Position numbers and translations under genes: made by a program
Source of the DNA: Mycolicibacterium sp. lyk4-40-TYG-92
GTDB taxonomy: Bacteria; Actinomycetota; Actinomycetes; Mycobacteriales; Mycobacteriaceae
NCBI RefSeq assembly: GCF_030209435.1
Contig: NZ_JARVRX010000017.1
Span: 124,001 to 188,000 of the forward strand
Length of the DNA stretch: 64,000 bases
Direction: 5' to 3'
The notes under the pieces: generated by a model
The model's database searches: none
What the model saw: the letters and a program-made list of their open reading frames with translations, nothing else
What the model was told of the DNA's origin: nothing
Part shown: positions 40,814-49,422 of the stretch, one piece after another
Position numbering within the stretch: position 1 is the first letter of the stretch
How the letters are laid out: each line of letters opens with the position of its first letter

Positions 40814-41389
40814 CTAGTGAGCGACGTCACGCGGTGCACAAGCAGCCATCGCCTCGTCGACGTCTTTGACGACGATGAGCCGGTCGAGCGCGGCCTGCTG
40901 GACGTAGCCGGTATCGACCAGCGTGTGCAGCCAGGCCAGCAGGCCGTCGTAGTGGCCGTGCGGATCGAGCATCACCAGCGGCTTGTCGTGCATGTCGAGG
41001 TAGCCGGCCGTCCAGGCCTCGAAGAACTCCTCGAGGGTGCCGATCCCCCCGGGCAGCGCGATGAATGCGTCGGACCGGTCCTCCATGATCTGCTTCCGCT
41101 CGCGCATGGTGTCGGTGACGATCAGCTCGCTCGCGTTCACATCGGCCAGCTCGCGGTGCACAAGCTTCTTGGGGATGACGCCGATGGTGCGGCCGCCGTT
41201 CTCCCGGGCCCCGTCGGCGACGGCGCCCATCGCCGAGACGTTGCCGCCGCCGGACACCAGGGTCCAGCCTTTCGCCGCGATGGCCCGGCCCACATCCCCG
41301 GCGAGGGTGAGCAATTCGGGATGACGGGGACCGGCAGCGCAGTAGACGCAGACGGCATAGGCATTTTCGGGGGTGTTATCGGCCAGCAC
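40814..41389 (-). CDS. LOG-family Rossmann protein (Rv1205-like)
   Basis: A 191-residue protein of the 'lonely guy' family (TIGR00730), which hydrolyses nucleoside 5'-monophosphates such as cytokinin ribotides to the free base. The catalytic motif is FIALPGGIGTLEEFFEAWTA (PGGXGTXXE), preceded by LVSGGGNVSAMGAVADGA and RERKQIMEDRSDAF. The M. tuberculosis orthologue is a proteasome substrate linked to cytokinin production. GTG 41389 is supported by a TAGCGT 6 nt upstream. It is 11 nt upstream of fadD6. Confidence 0.93.
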   Translation of the reverse strand: MLADNTPENAYAVCVYCAAGPRHPELLTLAGDVGRAIAAKGWTLVSGGGNVSAMGAVADGARENGGRTIGVIPKKLVHRELADVNASELIVTDTMRERKQIMEDRSDAFIALPGGIGTLEEFFEAWTAGYLDMHDKPLVMLDPHGHYDGLLAWLHTLVDTGYVQQAALDRLIVVKDVDEAMAACAPRDVAH

Positions 41390-41395
41390 AGCACA

Positions 41396-41401
41396 ACGCT
41401 A
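41396..41401 (-). promoter_or_regulatory. Leaderless-type -10 for the LOG gene
   Basis: On the minus strand this is TAGCGT, 6 nt before the GTG at 41389. Confidence 0.5.
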
Positions 41402-41430
41402 ATCGAGGGGTGCCGACCACTGCGCAGCCA

Positions 41431-41436
41431 TAGGAT
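41431..41436 (+). promoter_or_regulatory. Leaderless-type -10 for the ATPase gene
   Basis: TAGGAT lies 6 nt before the GTG at 41443. It is divergent from the LOG promoter in a 53-bp gap. Confidence 0.5.
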
Positions 41437-41442
41437 CGGACC

Positions 41443-43161
41443 GTGGTGCTCAGCCAGCTGAAAGCGGGCGTCGAAACCCGGGCCGGTGCGCTGCTTACCG
41501 GTGCCCGCGGGTCCGGCAAGACCGCATTGGCGCGGGCGGCTTTTGACGAGCTGGCGCCGGGATTCGAACGCGCAGCGTGGATCACCGGCACCGTCACCGA
41601 CTCCTGCGTGCCGTTCGGCGCCTTCGAGCAGCTGTTCACGGTGCCCGAGACGGGCCGGACGATTCAGGTGTTGCGGGCGGCGCGCGACGCGCTCGGGACG
41701 GGACTGCTGTTGGTCGCGGACGACGGACATCTGCTCGACCGGCTGTCAGCGTCGCTGGTGTACCAGCTCGCCGTGTCGGGGGCCGCTCGGGTCATCATCA
41801 CGGCGGAGTCGAATCAGTCTCTGCCCGAAGGACTTTCGGCATTGGTGCGGGATCGGCTGGTGGTTCCGGTGGCTGCCGACGGGCCGGTCCATCCCGTCGC
41901 GTCCCGGGATCCTGAGCCGCTGCCGCCGCCCGACGGCGTCGGCGTCGGCGTCGGCGTCGTCGGCCGGCTGCGGCGTGCGGTGCGGGCACTCGACGGCGGC
42001 GACGCCCTACCCGTCGCCGAGCTGGCCGCCGCCGCTGACGATGCCCTGCGTCTCGGCGATCTGGAGCTGGCGGAACGGCTGGGCCGGGCCGCGCTGCCGG
42101 CCGGCGGACTGGCCGCCCGGGTGACGTTGAGCTATGCCCTGGCCTGGCAGGGTCGCGGCGCGGACGCCGACGCCGTGCTGGCCGAGGTCGACGCTGCGGC
42201 GTTGACCGAGCCCGCCTTGATGATGTGGGCGCTGCCCCGCGCGGCCAACCAGTTCTGGATGCTGTCCGAGCCCGAGCGTGCGACAGCGTTCCTGCGCACC
42301 GTCCGCAGCCGGGTCCAGACGCCGGCGGCGCAGGTCACCCTCGATGCCTTGTCGGCGACGTTCGCGATGAATGCGGGCAACCTCAACCGCGCCATGCAGC
42401 TGGCCGACTCGGTGTTGGCCAGTGCTGACCCGAGCGACACCGCCGTCGGCTGGGCGGCATCGGCGGCCGCGCTGAGCTGTGCGCGTACGGGCCGGCTGAC
42501 CGAGGTGGACGGTTTCGCCGAGCGGGCCCTGGCCGCCGGTCAGCCGGGTCTGTTGCGGTTCACCAGTGGATTCGGTCAGACCACGGCCCTGCTGTTGGCC
42601 GGGGAGCCGGACAAGGCTCAGCAGCTGGCCCAGGAGCTGATCGATTTCACCCAGTCCCAACAGCCCGGGCGTGCCATCGGCGAGGTGCTGTTGGCCGACG
42701 TGCTGATCGCCCGGAGCGAGCTCGATGCCGCGATCGAATTACTGCAGGACGCGGCGAAAGTGCTGGCGCGCAGCGGATATTCGTGGGGCCCGCTGGCGTG
42801 GATGCTGCTGGCGCGGGCGCTCGGTCAGCGCGGCGCGACCGCGGAGGCGGGCCGGGCGCTGGCCCGGGCCGAAGCCAGACACGGCTTGAAGTCGATGTTG
42901 TTCGCGCCCGAATTGGCGCTGGCCCGCGCCTGGACGAACGCGGCCCGTCGGGACCGGCACGGCGCGATCGCCGCCGCCCGCGAAGCGTTCCGCGCTGCCG
43001 AGCGGGGCGGCCAGTCGGCGGTGGCGCTGCGCGTCCTGCATGACGCGGCGTTGTTGGGTGACATCCGGGCCGCGGACTGTTTCGACCGGGTCGGCGTCGA
43101 CTGCGCGTTCGACAGGCAGGCCCGCGCAGTGGCGGCGGAGGTCGCCGCCGATCGCACCTGA
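41443..43161 (+). CDS. AAA ATPase with helical-repeat C-terminus (Rv1204c-like)
   Basis: A 572-residue protein. The N-terminus has a Walker A GALLTGARGSGKTALARAAF and a Walker B-like GLLLVADDGHLLDRL. The remaining 380 residues are TPR-like helical pairs (AERLGRAALPAGGLAARVTL, AEAGRALARAEARHGLKSML). The plan is that of the MalT/LuxR-type regulators, but the protein ends without the LuxR helix-turn-helix. It may act by protein contact rather than DNA binding. GTG 43161 is not used; the GTG at 41443 has a -10 hexamer 6 nt upstream. The partner is unknown. Confidence 0.82.
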   Translation: MVLSQLKAGVETRAGALLTGARGSGKTALARAAFDELAPGFERAAWITGTVTDSCVPFGAFEQLFTVPETGRTIQVLRAARDALGTGLLLVADDGHLLDRLSASLVYQLAVSGAARVIITAESNQSLPEGLSALVRDRLVVPVAADGPVHPVASRDPEPLPPPDGVGVGVGVVGRLRRAVRALDGGDALPVAELAAAADDALRLGDLELAERLGRAALPAGGLAARVTLSYALAWQGRGADADAVLAEVDAAALTEPALMMWALPRAANQFWMLSEPERATAFLRTVRSRVQTPAAQVTLDALSATFAMNAGNLNRAMQLADSVLASADPSDTAVGWAASAAALSCARTGRLTEVDGFAERALAAGQPGLLRFTSGFGQTTALLLAGEPDKAQQLAQELIDFTQSQQPGRAIGEVLLADVLIARSELDAAIELLQDAAKVLARSGYSWGPLAWMLLARALGQRGATAEAGRALARAEARHGLKSMLFAPELALARAWTNAARRDRHGAIAAAREAFRAAERGGQSAVALRVLHDAALLGDIRAADCFDRVGVDCAFDRQARAVAAEVAADRT

Positions 43162-43195
43162 CCATTTGCCGCAGGGCAGCTCGTCGACGCCGCCA

Positions 43196-43201
43196 TAGGA
43201 T
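43196..43201 (+). promoter_or_regulatory. -10 for the EspC-like gene (TAGGAT)
   Basis: TAGGAT would give a leader of about 25 nt containing the ribosome site GAGGGGG before the ATG at 43233. Confidence 0.4.
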
Positions 43202-43232
43202 TGACCGCAACAGATCTTCGAGGGGGCAGATC

Positions 43233-44093
43233 ATGGGCGATCCGCTGTACGTCAATACCGAGGGTGTGCTGGGCATGGCCCGGGTGCACGACGCCGTCGC
43301 GGCCGGGCTCGGTCAGCTCCAGAACGGTGGCGGTCTCGGGGAGTCCGTCGGCCCCGCCGGTCCTGCGACGACGCACGGGCTGATCGCGCACGGCATGAAT
43401 TCGGCGCTGAGTGGGGTCATGGCGCGGCGCGACAACATCCTGCAGTCGACGGGCGCGGCCGGCCAGCAGTTGTCCGAGCAGTTGCACCGTGCCGCCGAGG
43501 CGTATCGAGCCGGGGACGAGCAGGGCGCGCGTGGACTGTCCTCGGCAGCCGAGGGCATTCCGGGTGGCGGTGGCGGCAGCGGCGTCAGTGCCGGCACACC
43601 CGGCGGCCTCGGCGCGGCGGTCCCCGGCAGCCCCGCCGCCGGTGGCGGCGACGTGGCACAGACGCTCGGGCAGGTGGGCCAGCAAGCCGGACAGATCGCG
43701 CAGGGCGTCGCGCAGACGTTGGGACAGATTCCGGGGCAGATCGCGCAAGGCCTCACCGGGGTGCTCAGCGGCATAGCCAGCGGCCTGGGTGGCATCGAAG
43801 GTGTCGGCGCCGGACATGCGGCGGGATCGGGTCTGGGCGGGCTCAGTGACTCCAGCGTAGCGGATTCCGTTGGCGAACATGACAAGTCGGATGCGGACGA
43901 TCGGGACCGGGAGCGCCGGGACCCCGAGCGCCACGAAAAGGGCGAGGACGACGACAAGCGGATCCTGTCGGTCGAGCACCGTGGTCAGGCCGGTGACGCG
44001 GACGCCGGGATTGCAGACCCGGCGGCCGGTCCGTCGGGCGCCGCCGCTCCAGCGCCACGCCGCCCGGCCCAGACCCGGCCGCAGGACAGCTGA
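43233..44093 (+). CDS. EspC-like predicted type VII secretion substrate
   Basis: A 286-residue protein. Residues 1-100 form a helical pair like the ESX-secreted EspC family: LYVNTEGVLGMARVHDAVAA, then QQLSEQLHRAAEAYRAGDEQ. This contains the secretion motif YXXXD (Tyr91-Asp95). After a glycine-rich linker comes a repetitive helix (QTLGQVGQQAGQIAQGVAQT, then LGQIPGQIAQGL). The tail is charged and then Pro/Ala-rich. There is no signal peptide. It occupies the position of Rv1203c beside the Rv1204c-like ATPase. No ESX core genes are in the window, so any secretion would use a distant system. Confidence 0.68.
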   Translation: MGDPLYVNTEGVLGMARVHDAVAAGLGQLQNGGGLGESVGPAGPATTHGLIAHGMNSALSGVMARRDNILQSTGAAGQQLSEQLHRAAEAYRAGDEQGARGLSSAAEGIPGGGGGSGVSAGTPGGLGAAVPGSPAAGGGDVAQTLGQVGQQAGQIAQGVAQTLGQIPGQIAQGLTGVLSGIASGLGGIEGVGAGHAAGSGLGGLSDSSVADSVGEHDKSDADDRDRERRDPERHEKGEDDDKRILSVEHRGQAGDADAGIADPAAGPSGAAAPAPRRPAQTRPQDS

Positions 44094-44155
44094 TCGATCG
44101 CCGCAGCTGGTGCCGAACTGGACCGCTCTCTGGGACATGTACGGTCTGGAGCTGT

Positions 44156-44183
44156 CAACTTTCCTTGACGCCAACGAAAGTTG
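44156..44183. repeat. Inverted repeat CAACTTTC/GAAAGTTG
   Basis: Perfect 8-bp arms (44156-44163, 44176-44183) around 12 bp, in the 332-bp gap after the EspC-like gene. It could be a terminator stem without a T-run or an operator. Confidence 0.45.
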
Positions 44184-44199
44184 ATGGCCCCCAAGCGAA

Positions 44200-44229
44200 C
44201 TAGTTGTGCCATTCCATGACATTGGCGCC
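44200..44229. repeat. 30-bp hairpin element, copy A (inverted relative to the others)
   Basis: On the minus strand it matches the copy at 50219-50248 at 22 of 30 positions, with GGCGCCAATGT at one end and ACAACTAG at the other. The central hairpin is kept although its arm bases differ (TGTCAT against ATGGCA, one G-T pair). It reads CTAG-first when followed from the EspC-like gene. Confidence 0.6.
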
Positions 44230-44233
44230 ACGG

Positions 44234-44383
44234 CTACGCGGTGTCATCGAACAAGCTCATCTGTTCGAATCGCTGGGGTAGTTCCGCAGTCGTGATCGCT
44301 TCTGCCGTCAATCGGTAGGTAGCCAGCGGCACCCGCCTCGCCGGCGGCTTGTGGCCCGCTCTCCCGCGCCTTCGTACACGCAT
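44234..44383 (-). pseudogene. Possible gene remnant, 49 codons
   Basis: A short minus-strand frame from ATG 44383 ends ATYRLTAEAITTAELPQRFE, then QMSLFDDTA. This looks like the C-terminus of a real protein; endings such as MSLFDD are common in DNA-related enzymes. The N-terminal half is basic and unremarkable, and a stop lies in frame about 19 codons upstream. It may be the tail of a gene lost when the accessory island formed. The remaining 44230-44425 bases show nothing else. Confidence 0.3.
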
Positions 44384-44425
44384 CCCGCAGGTTGTCGGCA
44401 CGCCGCAGTGGCGGCCAGGGGCACG

Positions 44426-45937
44426 TTAGATGCCGAATGCCTGCCCGAGCAGTTCACGCTGCGTTGAGTTCAGGTCCTGCAAGTCCAGTAGTCCCACCGC
44501 ATCCGCGGGCAGCAGCATCGCCGGACCGGCCTCGATGTCGAGGACGGCCGCTGCGCTGTGGGCCTCGATGTGGGGTTGGGCGCGCAGATAGCGCACCGCG
44601 GCCTGCGCGCGCGCAGGGAAGTTGTCAATCAGCACGAGTTCTGGGCCGGCGGGCGGCACGCAGTCTCGGAAGTCGATCGCGATGAACGAGCACCCGTGGA
44701 GGTGGGTTGTGGTGAAGTCGCAGCCGGCCAGTCGGTTTGTGCCGCGCCGGCGGGGGATGCCCGCACCGAGTTCTCGTCCATCGAACGTCACTTCACGCAG
44801 GGTGGCGTCACGAAAGTCGCAGTCCTTGAACACAGCCGACATTGTTCGGGTACCGAGCCAGCGGCTGCCGACGAACGCACAACCCCGAAACCAGGCGTCA
44901 CCGACGTTCAGATACCGCAGGTCCGCGTTGGTGAAGTCGCAATCGGTGTACTGCGCGCCATACACCCGGCGCCCCCATCGCTTGGTCCAGCCACCGAGTG
45001 AGGCTTCACGCAAATCGGCGTCGATGAAGGAACACCGATCGAAGCGGGCGCTGTAGGTGCGCAGCCCGTCGAATCTCGATCGGTCGAACCGACAATCGAC
45101 GAACTTGGTTCGCGACCAGCGACACTGCGTGTACGTGCCGTCGGACAGGTCGACGCCGGTCACGGTGATGCGGTCGAGTTCGTAGATCATCTTGGCGGGA
45201 TTCACCGCGTCGGCGGGGCCGATGCGCAGTCCGCGTAGATCAATGCGGCCGTTGTGGTCGCCGAACGGTGATTGTGGTTTGCCGCCCAGCAGGGACTCGC
45301 GGGCCGCCTCGGCTTGATCGGGCATCCACCGGGCGGCGAGGTCGGGCCTCGCAGGCGGCGTGGTGTGGTCGGGCACGAGGGTGCTTAACCGGGCGGCTTC
45401 CTCGTAAGCTCGCTGCCGCGTGTGGGGGCCGGCGGGTTCGGTGAACCGGTCGAGGGCTGCGCACACCGCGTCGATCAGGGGTTGTGTTCTCAGATCGGCT
45501 ACGTAATCGGCGCGGAACCGGTGGATGAGCGCGTCGGCGAGATTGAATAAGGCGGCCACGGTGGGCACCACGTGCTCAGCGCCATCGTGTCCGGCAGCTT
45601 GCAGTGCACGGTATTCGCAGATGACAGCTTCGTTGAGGAACACGTCGTCGGGTTCGGCGCCGGGGGCGTCCTCGTCAATCAGCAGGGCGACCACGTCGTG
45701 GACCGGTGGGAGTTCGCCGTCACCGTCCAGGGCCAGCCAATGAACATCGATCAGGTAGTCGAGGAGATAGGTCCGGTCGCGGCCCACGACCCGCCGTGCG
45801 AGCAAGGCCGCGCATTCCGCGCAGGAGGCGGAAAATAGTGCCCGCTGGTGTGGCTGCGCGGCTCGGGCGAAGTGCTCGAGTCGGACTCTGGGGAAAGCCG
45901 CAGGCAACGGTGCACTCGTCGATGCATCGTCGTCCAC
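44426..45937 (-). CDS. Pentapeptide-repeat protein with a helical N-terminal domain
   Basis: A 503-residue protein. The first 220 residues are an unrecognised alpha-helical domain with a CAECAALLARR segment. Residues about 230-425 are pentapeptide repeats folding as a right-handed quadrilateral beta-helix, with every fifth residue Phe or Leu: DLRGLRIGP, CRWSRTKFVDCRFDRSRFDG, FDRCSFIDADLREASL, CDFTNADLRYLNVGDAWFRG. The last 70 residues are helical again. The mycobacterial pentapeptide protein MfpA mimics DNA and protects gyrase, but this one is much longer and less regular. GTG 45937 has a TAATAT 8 nt upstream. Function unknown. Confidence 0.78.
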   Translation of the reverse strand: MDDDASTSAPLPAAFPRVRLEHFARAAQPHQRALFSASCAECAALLARRVVGRDRTYLLDYLIDVHWLALDGDGELPPVHDVVALLIDEDAPGAEPDDVFLNEAVICEYRALQAAGHDGAEHVVPTVAALFNLADALIHRFRADYVADLRTQPLIDAVCAALDRFTEPAGPHTRQRAYEEAARLSTLVPDHTTPPARPDLAARWMPDQAEAARESLLGGKPQSPFGDHNGRIDLRGLRIGPADAVNPAKMIYELDRITVTGVDLSDGTYTQCRWSRTKFVDCRFDRSRFDGLRTYSARFDRCSFIDADLREASLGGWTKRWGRRVYGAQYTDCDFTNADLRYLNVGDAWFRGCAFVGSRWLGTRTMSAVFKDCDFRDATLREVTFDGRELGAGIPRRRGTNRLAGCDFTTTHLHGCSFIAIDFRDCVPPAGPELVLIDNFPARAQAAVRYLRAQPHIEAHSAAAVLDIEAGPAMLLPADAVGLLDLQDLNSTQRELLGQAFGI

Positions 45938-45945
45938 GACACCGA

Positions 45946-45951
45946 ATATTA
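45946..45951 (-). promoter_or_regulatory. Leaderless-type -10 for the pentapeptide-repeat gene
   Basis: On the minus strand this is TAATAT, 8 nt before the GTG at 45937. It is the most AT-rich -10 noted in the window. Confidence 0.5.
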
Positions 45952-46101
45952 GTGCGAAGCGAGGTCTGTCCGAGTGGGGTCCGACCTACCGGGAACTGAC
46001 CTCACTCGGCCGCAATCCAACAGCGCCCGCACAGCGAAGCAATCAACGCGGAATCGTAACGGGGGGACCGGTTGAAAATCCCGATGAAGCTGATCAGCGC
46101 T

Positions 46102-46647
46102 CTAGGCCGCGCCGGTTTCCTGGTCGTGGGCTTTCCACTGCGCGAATCCTGGCCGGCCCTGCTCCACCCACTCCTGGTAGTCCTTTCGGTTGTTGCTGAA
46201 CACCCATAGCCATTGCTTTCCGGTTCTGCGCATGACGGTCGCGTTCATGACGGGAACCAAGTCGAAGAGCATGTCGGTTCCCGGCCATGGGCGTTCGATG
46301 GCGGGGCTGGACGGGCTCCAGGGTTTGATGTTGGGCTGCCATACCCAACGGCATTCGAGCTTCTCGACGAACGCTTGGCCAAGGTATTGGACGAACCGCA
46401 TCATCAGATGCCAGTCGGCGTCCAGGGCGTGGCGGTCGGGGAAGGTGTGCAGGAACGCGGTCTCGGCCGCGGTAATCCCTTCGTCGCTGAACGGATCCCG
46501 GATCGGCAAGCCGGGAATGATCTCGTCGAAGGGTTCCTCACCCAATTCCATCCCGAGTTCGATGGACTGCACCCACGCCCGGAAACCCGGATCGCGTTGG
46601 GCGGCAACAAATTCGGGCATCTCCCACCACCAATGGTCACCACTCAT
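46102..46647 (-). CDS. Uncharacterised protein rich in tryptophan
   Basis: A 181-residue protein not recognised. It opens MSGDHWWWEMPEFVAAQRDP and has ten or more Trp, including ECRWVWQPNIKPWSP and RTGKQWLWVFSNNRKDYQEW. It is acidic and has no signal peptide or membrane segment. Its size, composition and place next to an ankyrin gene resemble immunity-type proteins of polymorphic toxin loci, but that is only a resemblance. It begins 21 nt after the ankyrin gene stop, so they are likely co-transcribed. Confidence 0.65.
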   Translation of the reverse strand: MSGDHWWWEMPEFVAAQRDPGFRAWVQSIELGMELGEEPFDEIIPGLPIRDPFSDEGITAAETAFLHTFPDRHALDADWHLMMRFVQYLGQAFVEKLECRWVWQPNIKPWSPSSPAIERPWPGTDMLFDLVPVMNATVMRRTGKQWLWVFSNNRKDYQEWVEQGRPGFAQWKAHDQETGAA

Positions 46648-46668
46648 GGCACCCCGATCGTAAATGAG

Positions 46669-47106
46669 TTAGTCATCGAGCAGTGATCCGAACGCCGCGC
46701 GCCGCCCCGGCTTATCGTTCACGAACTTCACGTAATCGATGACGGTATCGCCGTCAGCGGCCTTGATATGTGGGTCGGCGCCGTGGTCGAGGAGGTAACG
46801 GAGAATTGCTGCGCCGATGCCTGATGTGCCGTACGACCTAGTGGCGATGAACAGCGGTGTTTCGCCTTTGTTGTTGGTGAGGTTGACGTCGGCGCCCGCT
46901 TCGACGAGTGCGGTGATGACATCGATGTTGTCGTCACGTTGCGCGGCGAACATGAGTGGGGTGTTTTGGCCGGTGTCTTCGCGCGCGTCGATTTCGGCGC
47001 CTGCGGCGATTAGTGCTGTCACGGCGTCGAGTTTTCCGTCACCGGCGGCGTAGTGCAGCGGCGTACGCCCTGCTCGATCACGCTGATGAGTGTTGGGTGT
47101 GGTCAT
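46669..47106 (-). CDS. Ankyrin-repeat protein
   Basis: A 145-residue protein made almost only of ankyrin repeats. Three are clear: DRAGRTPLHYAAGDGKLDAV, NTPLMFAAQRDDNIDVITAL and KGETPLFIATRSYGTSGIGA, each followed by an L..GAD turn (EAGADVNLTNN, DHGADPHIKAADG). Such small bacterial ankyrin proteins bind partner proteins and are frequent as immunity or catalase-associated proteins. No signal peptide. It heads a two-gene unit with the Trp-rich protein. Confidence 0.82.
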   Translation of the reverse strand: MTTPNTHQRDRAGRTPLHYAAGDGKLDAVTALIAAGAEIDAREDTGQNTPLMFAAQRDDNIDVITALVEAGADVNLTNNKGETPLFIATRSYGTSGIGAAILRYLLDHGADPHIKAADGDTVIDYVKFVNDKPGRRAAFGSLLDD

Positions 47107-47425
47107 GATGGGACTGCCTCTTCTGTCAGTTCGCTCGGGACGCTCGGGCAGTTATCGCGGTGGCACCGAGCACAACAGCCTGCCGACGATGTAGCCGGTC
47201 GTTTCAGCGGCATCACTGGCCGCCAGAATTTCGATCATCCCCGGAAGCCTCCCCTTGCAGCCGCCCACGGGTTATCGACGACCGTGGGTGGCCCTCATAC
47301 CGTACCGATCTCGGCGCCGGTGTTCGTCCGCACGTATCAGGTGGTGGTCGGGTCTGGGCAGGAAACTGGTGTCGGTCGGGGCCCGCGGAGCTGTAATACT
47401 CGACAGCAAGGTGATCTCAGGGGGG
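47107..47425. other. 319-bp divergent gap with a tiny frame and an inverted repeat
   Basis: A 28-codon minus-strand frame (47152-47238, MIEILAASDAAETTGYIVGR, then LLCSVPPR) has a GGGGAGG ribosome site. It could be a small protein or leader upstream of the ankyrin gene, but the evidence is weak. CCCACGG/CCGTGGG (47264-47270, 47282-47288) is a perfect inverted repeat. TAATAC near 47394 is a possible -10 for the lipoprotein gene at 47426. Nothing else is seen. Confidence 0.35.
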
Positions 47426-48052
47426 ATGGTTGTGAAGGCTGCGGTGGTGGCGCTCGCCGGCGTACTTGTGATCAGCGGTTGTGGCGGAACAGGTTCCGGG
47501 CCCGGCGGGCCGGTGTCCAAGATTCCGACCATCGCGATCGATTACGACGCCGAGCTGCGCGATGCGATTATGCAGCAGCGCGCCAAGCTGGAGGATTTCG
47601 ATATCGACGGTGGCGCCGCGCTCGTGTGCGAGAAGTACCGCGATGCCTACCGCACCAAGTACGAGGCTCAGCTTCCGTCAATGGCGTCGGTTGCGACCCG
47701 TGAGCAGGCGGCCGACCCCGCGTATATGGCGGCGCTGCCAGGTGTGCTCAAGGAGCGCTATCCGAACACCTACAGCGATGAGATCAAGGCCGTCGTCGAC
47801 GCGGCCGGTCGCCAAGACCCGGCTGCGTATCGCACCGCTGCGATGAGGCTGATGGGCAGAGTGTTCCAGGTGAAGAAGCAGTCGGTCGACAACCTGGTGA
47901 ACAGTGGAGGCAGCCAGCCGCATTCGGCAACCGCGGATGTGACCACGACGACGCAGTGGGACGGGCAGCCCGAGCAGACGGTGATGGTGCACAAGACGTT
48001 TGAGACACAAGACGGTAGCGCGTGGCTCGACTGCACCGATCCTGCTGGATAG
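47426..48052 (+). CDS. Lipoprotein of unknown function
   Basis: A 208-residue exported lipoprotein. The signal peptide MVVKAAVVALAGVLVISGC ends with the lipidated Cys19, followed by a Gly-rich linker. The mature domain is mostly helical (DAELRDAIMQQRAKLEDFDI, SDEIKAVVDAAGRQDPAAYR) and ends in a small strand-rich part with WDGQPEQTVMVHKTFETQDG. It has one more pair of cysteines (LVCEKY and WLDCTD) that may be bridged. It is followed 10 nt later by a second lipoprotein gene with a nearly identical opening. Not a recognised family. Confidence 0.72.
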   Translation: MVVKAAVVALAGVLVISGCGGTGSGPGGPVSKIPTIAIDYDAELRDAIMQQRAKLEDFDIDGGAALVCEKYRDAYRTKYEAQLPSMASVATREQAADPAYMAALPGVLKERYPNTYSDEIKAVVDAAGRQDPAAYRTAAMRLMGRVFQVKKQSVDNLVNSGGSQPHSATADVTTTTQWDGQPEQTVMVHKTFETQDGSAWLDCTDPAG

Positions 48053-48062
48053 GTGGAAGGGG

Positions 48063-49421
48063 ATGGTTGTGAAAAGGCTTGCTGTCGTGGGGGTTCTGGC
48101 GGCGTTGGTGGTCGCCGGTTGCGGTAATGCGGGTAGCGGTTCGGGCGGCTCATCGGCGCCGACGGTGGGGACCCCGGCGGACCTGCTGGTCGCGATCCCC
48201 ACCACGACGCCGAAACCGTCGTGGACGATCAAACTCGCCGACGTGGTCCGCGCGCCCGATCTGAAACAGGGCATCCTGCCCGGCAGCGTCGATGACCGGG
48301 CGTTCGCGTTGGCCTACCCGGCCCATCCGGACCCTGCCGGGCCGGGCACCTCCTGGGTGTACTCGTTCAACCCGCACACCGGCGCGGTCCTGTTCAGTGG
48401 CGTCGAATTATCGGGCAGTGTGGCGGGCTGCTACATCAACGGCTCGGACCAGCTCACCTGCCTGGGACGGCAGAACGCTGCGGTCGCCGATTCGCATCCG
48501 TGGGCGTGGGTGCTCGACAGCCACAGTGGCAAGGTGACCTACAACGGGCCCACCGACATCGTCAACGGCGACACGATGAGCGTGTACAAGGTCGGCCAAT
48601 ACCCAGTGGTCGCAGTACCCGGCACCGGCTGGTACGGCATCGGCGCCTCCGGTGAGAAGACCTGGTTCGTGCCCGGCAGCGGCAAGGCCAGCGACGACAC
48701 CTTCTGGTCCCGCGACATCCCCCCGCAGCGGCTGGTGGTCGGTGACCGACCCGATGGCACCTACCTGGTGTACTCGGTCAGCGACGGCACGGTCATCGTC
48801 GACAAGCTCACCGCCCGGCCGTGGGTGTACGACGGCGGATACGCGGTACCGGGCCGCAGCGCCAGCGATCCCGAGGGCCGAATCACGTTCTACGACAACA
48901 CCGGAAAAGAACTGTCGCACTTCACCGTCGGAACCGGCCGCGGTGCGTGGCAGGTCATCAGCCGCGGCGCGCTGCTGGTCGTCCAGTACGGCGACCCCAA
49001 GGCCCCCGACCAGATGCGCTGGCTGGTATTCGACGCCACCGGCAAGAAGATCGCCGACCTGCCCTCGCAAGGCGAGCCGAGCAAGACCCGGGCGGTGATC
49101 ATCGGCGACAAGATGTACGTCTCGGACACCGTCGGCATCGAGAACACCGCCAAAGAAAACCCGTGGAAGCAAATCGATCTGGCCACCGCCAGCATCCTGC
49201 GCACCTGCGCCGACCTGAACCTGCGCGGCTACGTCGCCTCCGACGGCAAAACCATCCTGTCAGGCACCATGGGCGAGGCCGGGCACATCACCGAAAACGC
49301 CATCGACCCGTCCAGCTGCCAGACGTTGTGGTCGATGGATGCCCAGGGCGGCGGCATCGTGAAAGTCAACACGTCGTTGGTGCAGTACTCCGACACGCAA
49401 CTCAACGGGGTGGAGCGCTGA
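48063..49421 (+). CDS. Beta-propeller-like lipoprotein
   Basis: A 452-residue lipoprotein with signal peptide MVVKRLAVVGVLAALVVAGC (Cys20). The mature part has recurring four-stranded blades of the quinoprotein/WD type: SWVYSFNPHTGAVLFSGVEL, HPWAWVLDSHSGKVTYNGPT, GYAVPGRSASDPEGRITFYD and VFDATGKKIADLP. There is no PQQ-enzyme signature, so it is probably a binding scaffold at the outer face of the membrane. The start region repeats that of the upstream lipoprotein gene. A small membrane protein gene follows after one base, forming a likely three-gene operon. Confidence 0.75.
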   Translation: MVVKRLAVVGVLAALVVAGCGNAGSGSGGSSAPTVGTPADLLVAIPTTTPKPSWTIKLADVVRAPDLKQGILPGSVDDRAFALAYPAHPDPAGPGTSWVYSFNPHTGAVLFSGVELSGSVAGCYINGSDQLTCLGRQNAAVADSHPWAWVLDSHSGKVTYNGPTDIVNGDTMSVYKVGQYPVVAVPGTGWYGIGASGEKTWFVPGSGKASDDTFWSRDIPPQRLVVGDRPDGTYLVYSVSDGTVIVDKLTARPWVYDGGYAVPGRSASDPEGRITFYDNTGKELSHFTVGTGRGAWQVISRGALLVVQYGDPKAPDQMRWLVFDATGKKIADLPSQGEPSKTRAVIIGDKMYVSDTVGIENTAKENPWKQIDLATASILRTCADLNLRGYVASDGKTILSGTMGEAGHITENAIDPSSCQTLWSMDAQGGGIVKVNTSLVQYSDTQLNGVER

Positions 49422-49422
49422 C

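Noticed and set aside
44200..44229. Integron attC site
   Set aside because: The element is shorter than attC, lacks the core GTTRRRY at the expected place, and no integrase gene is present.
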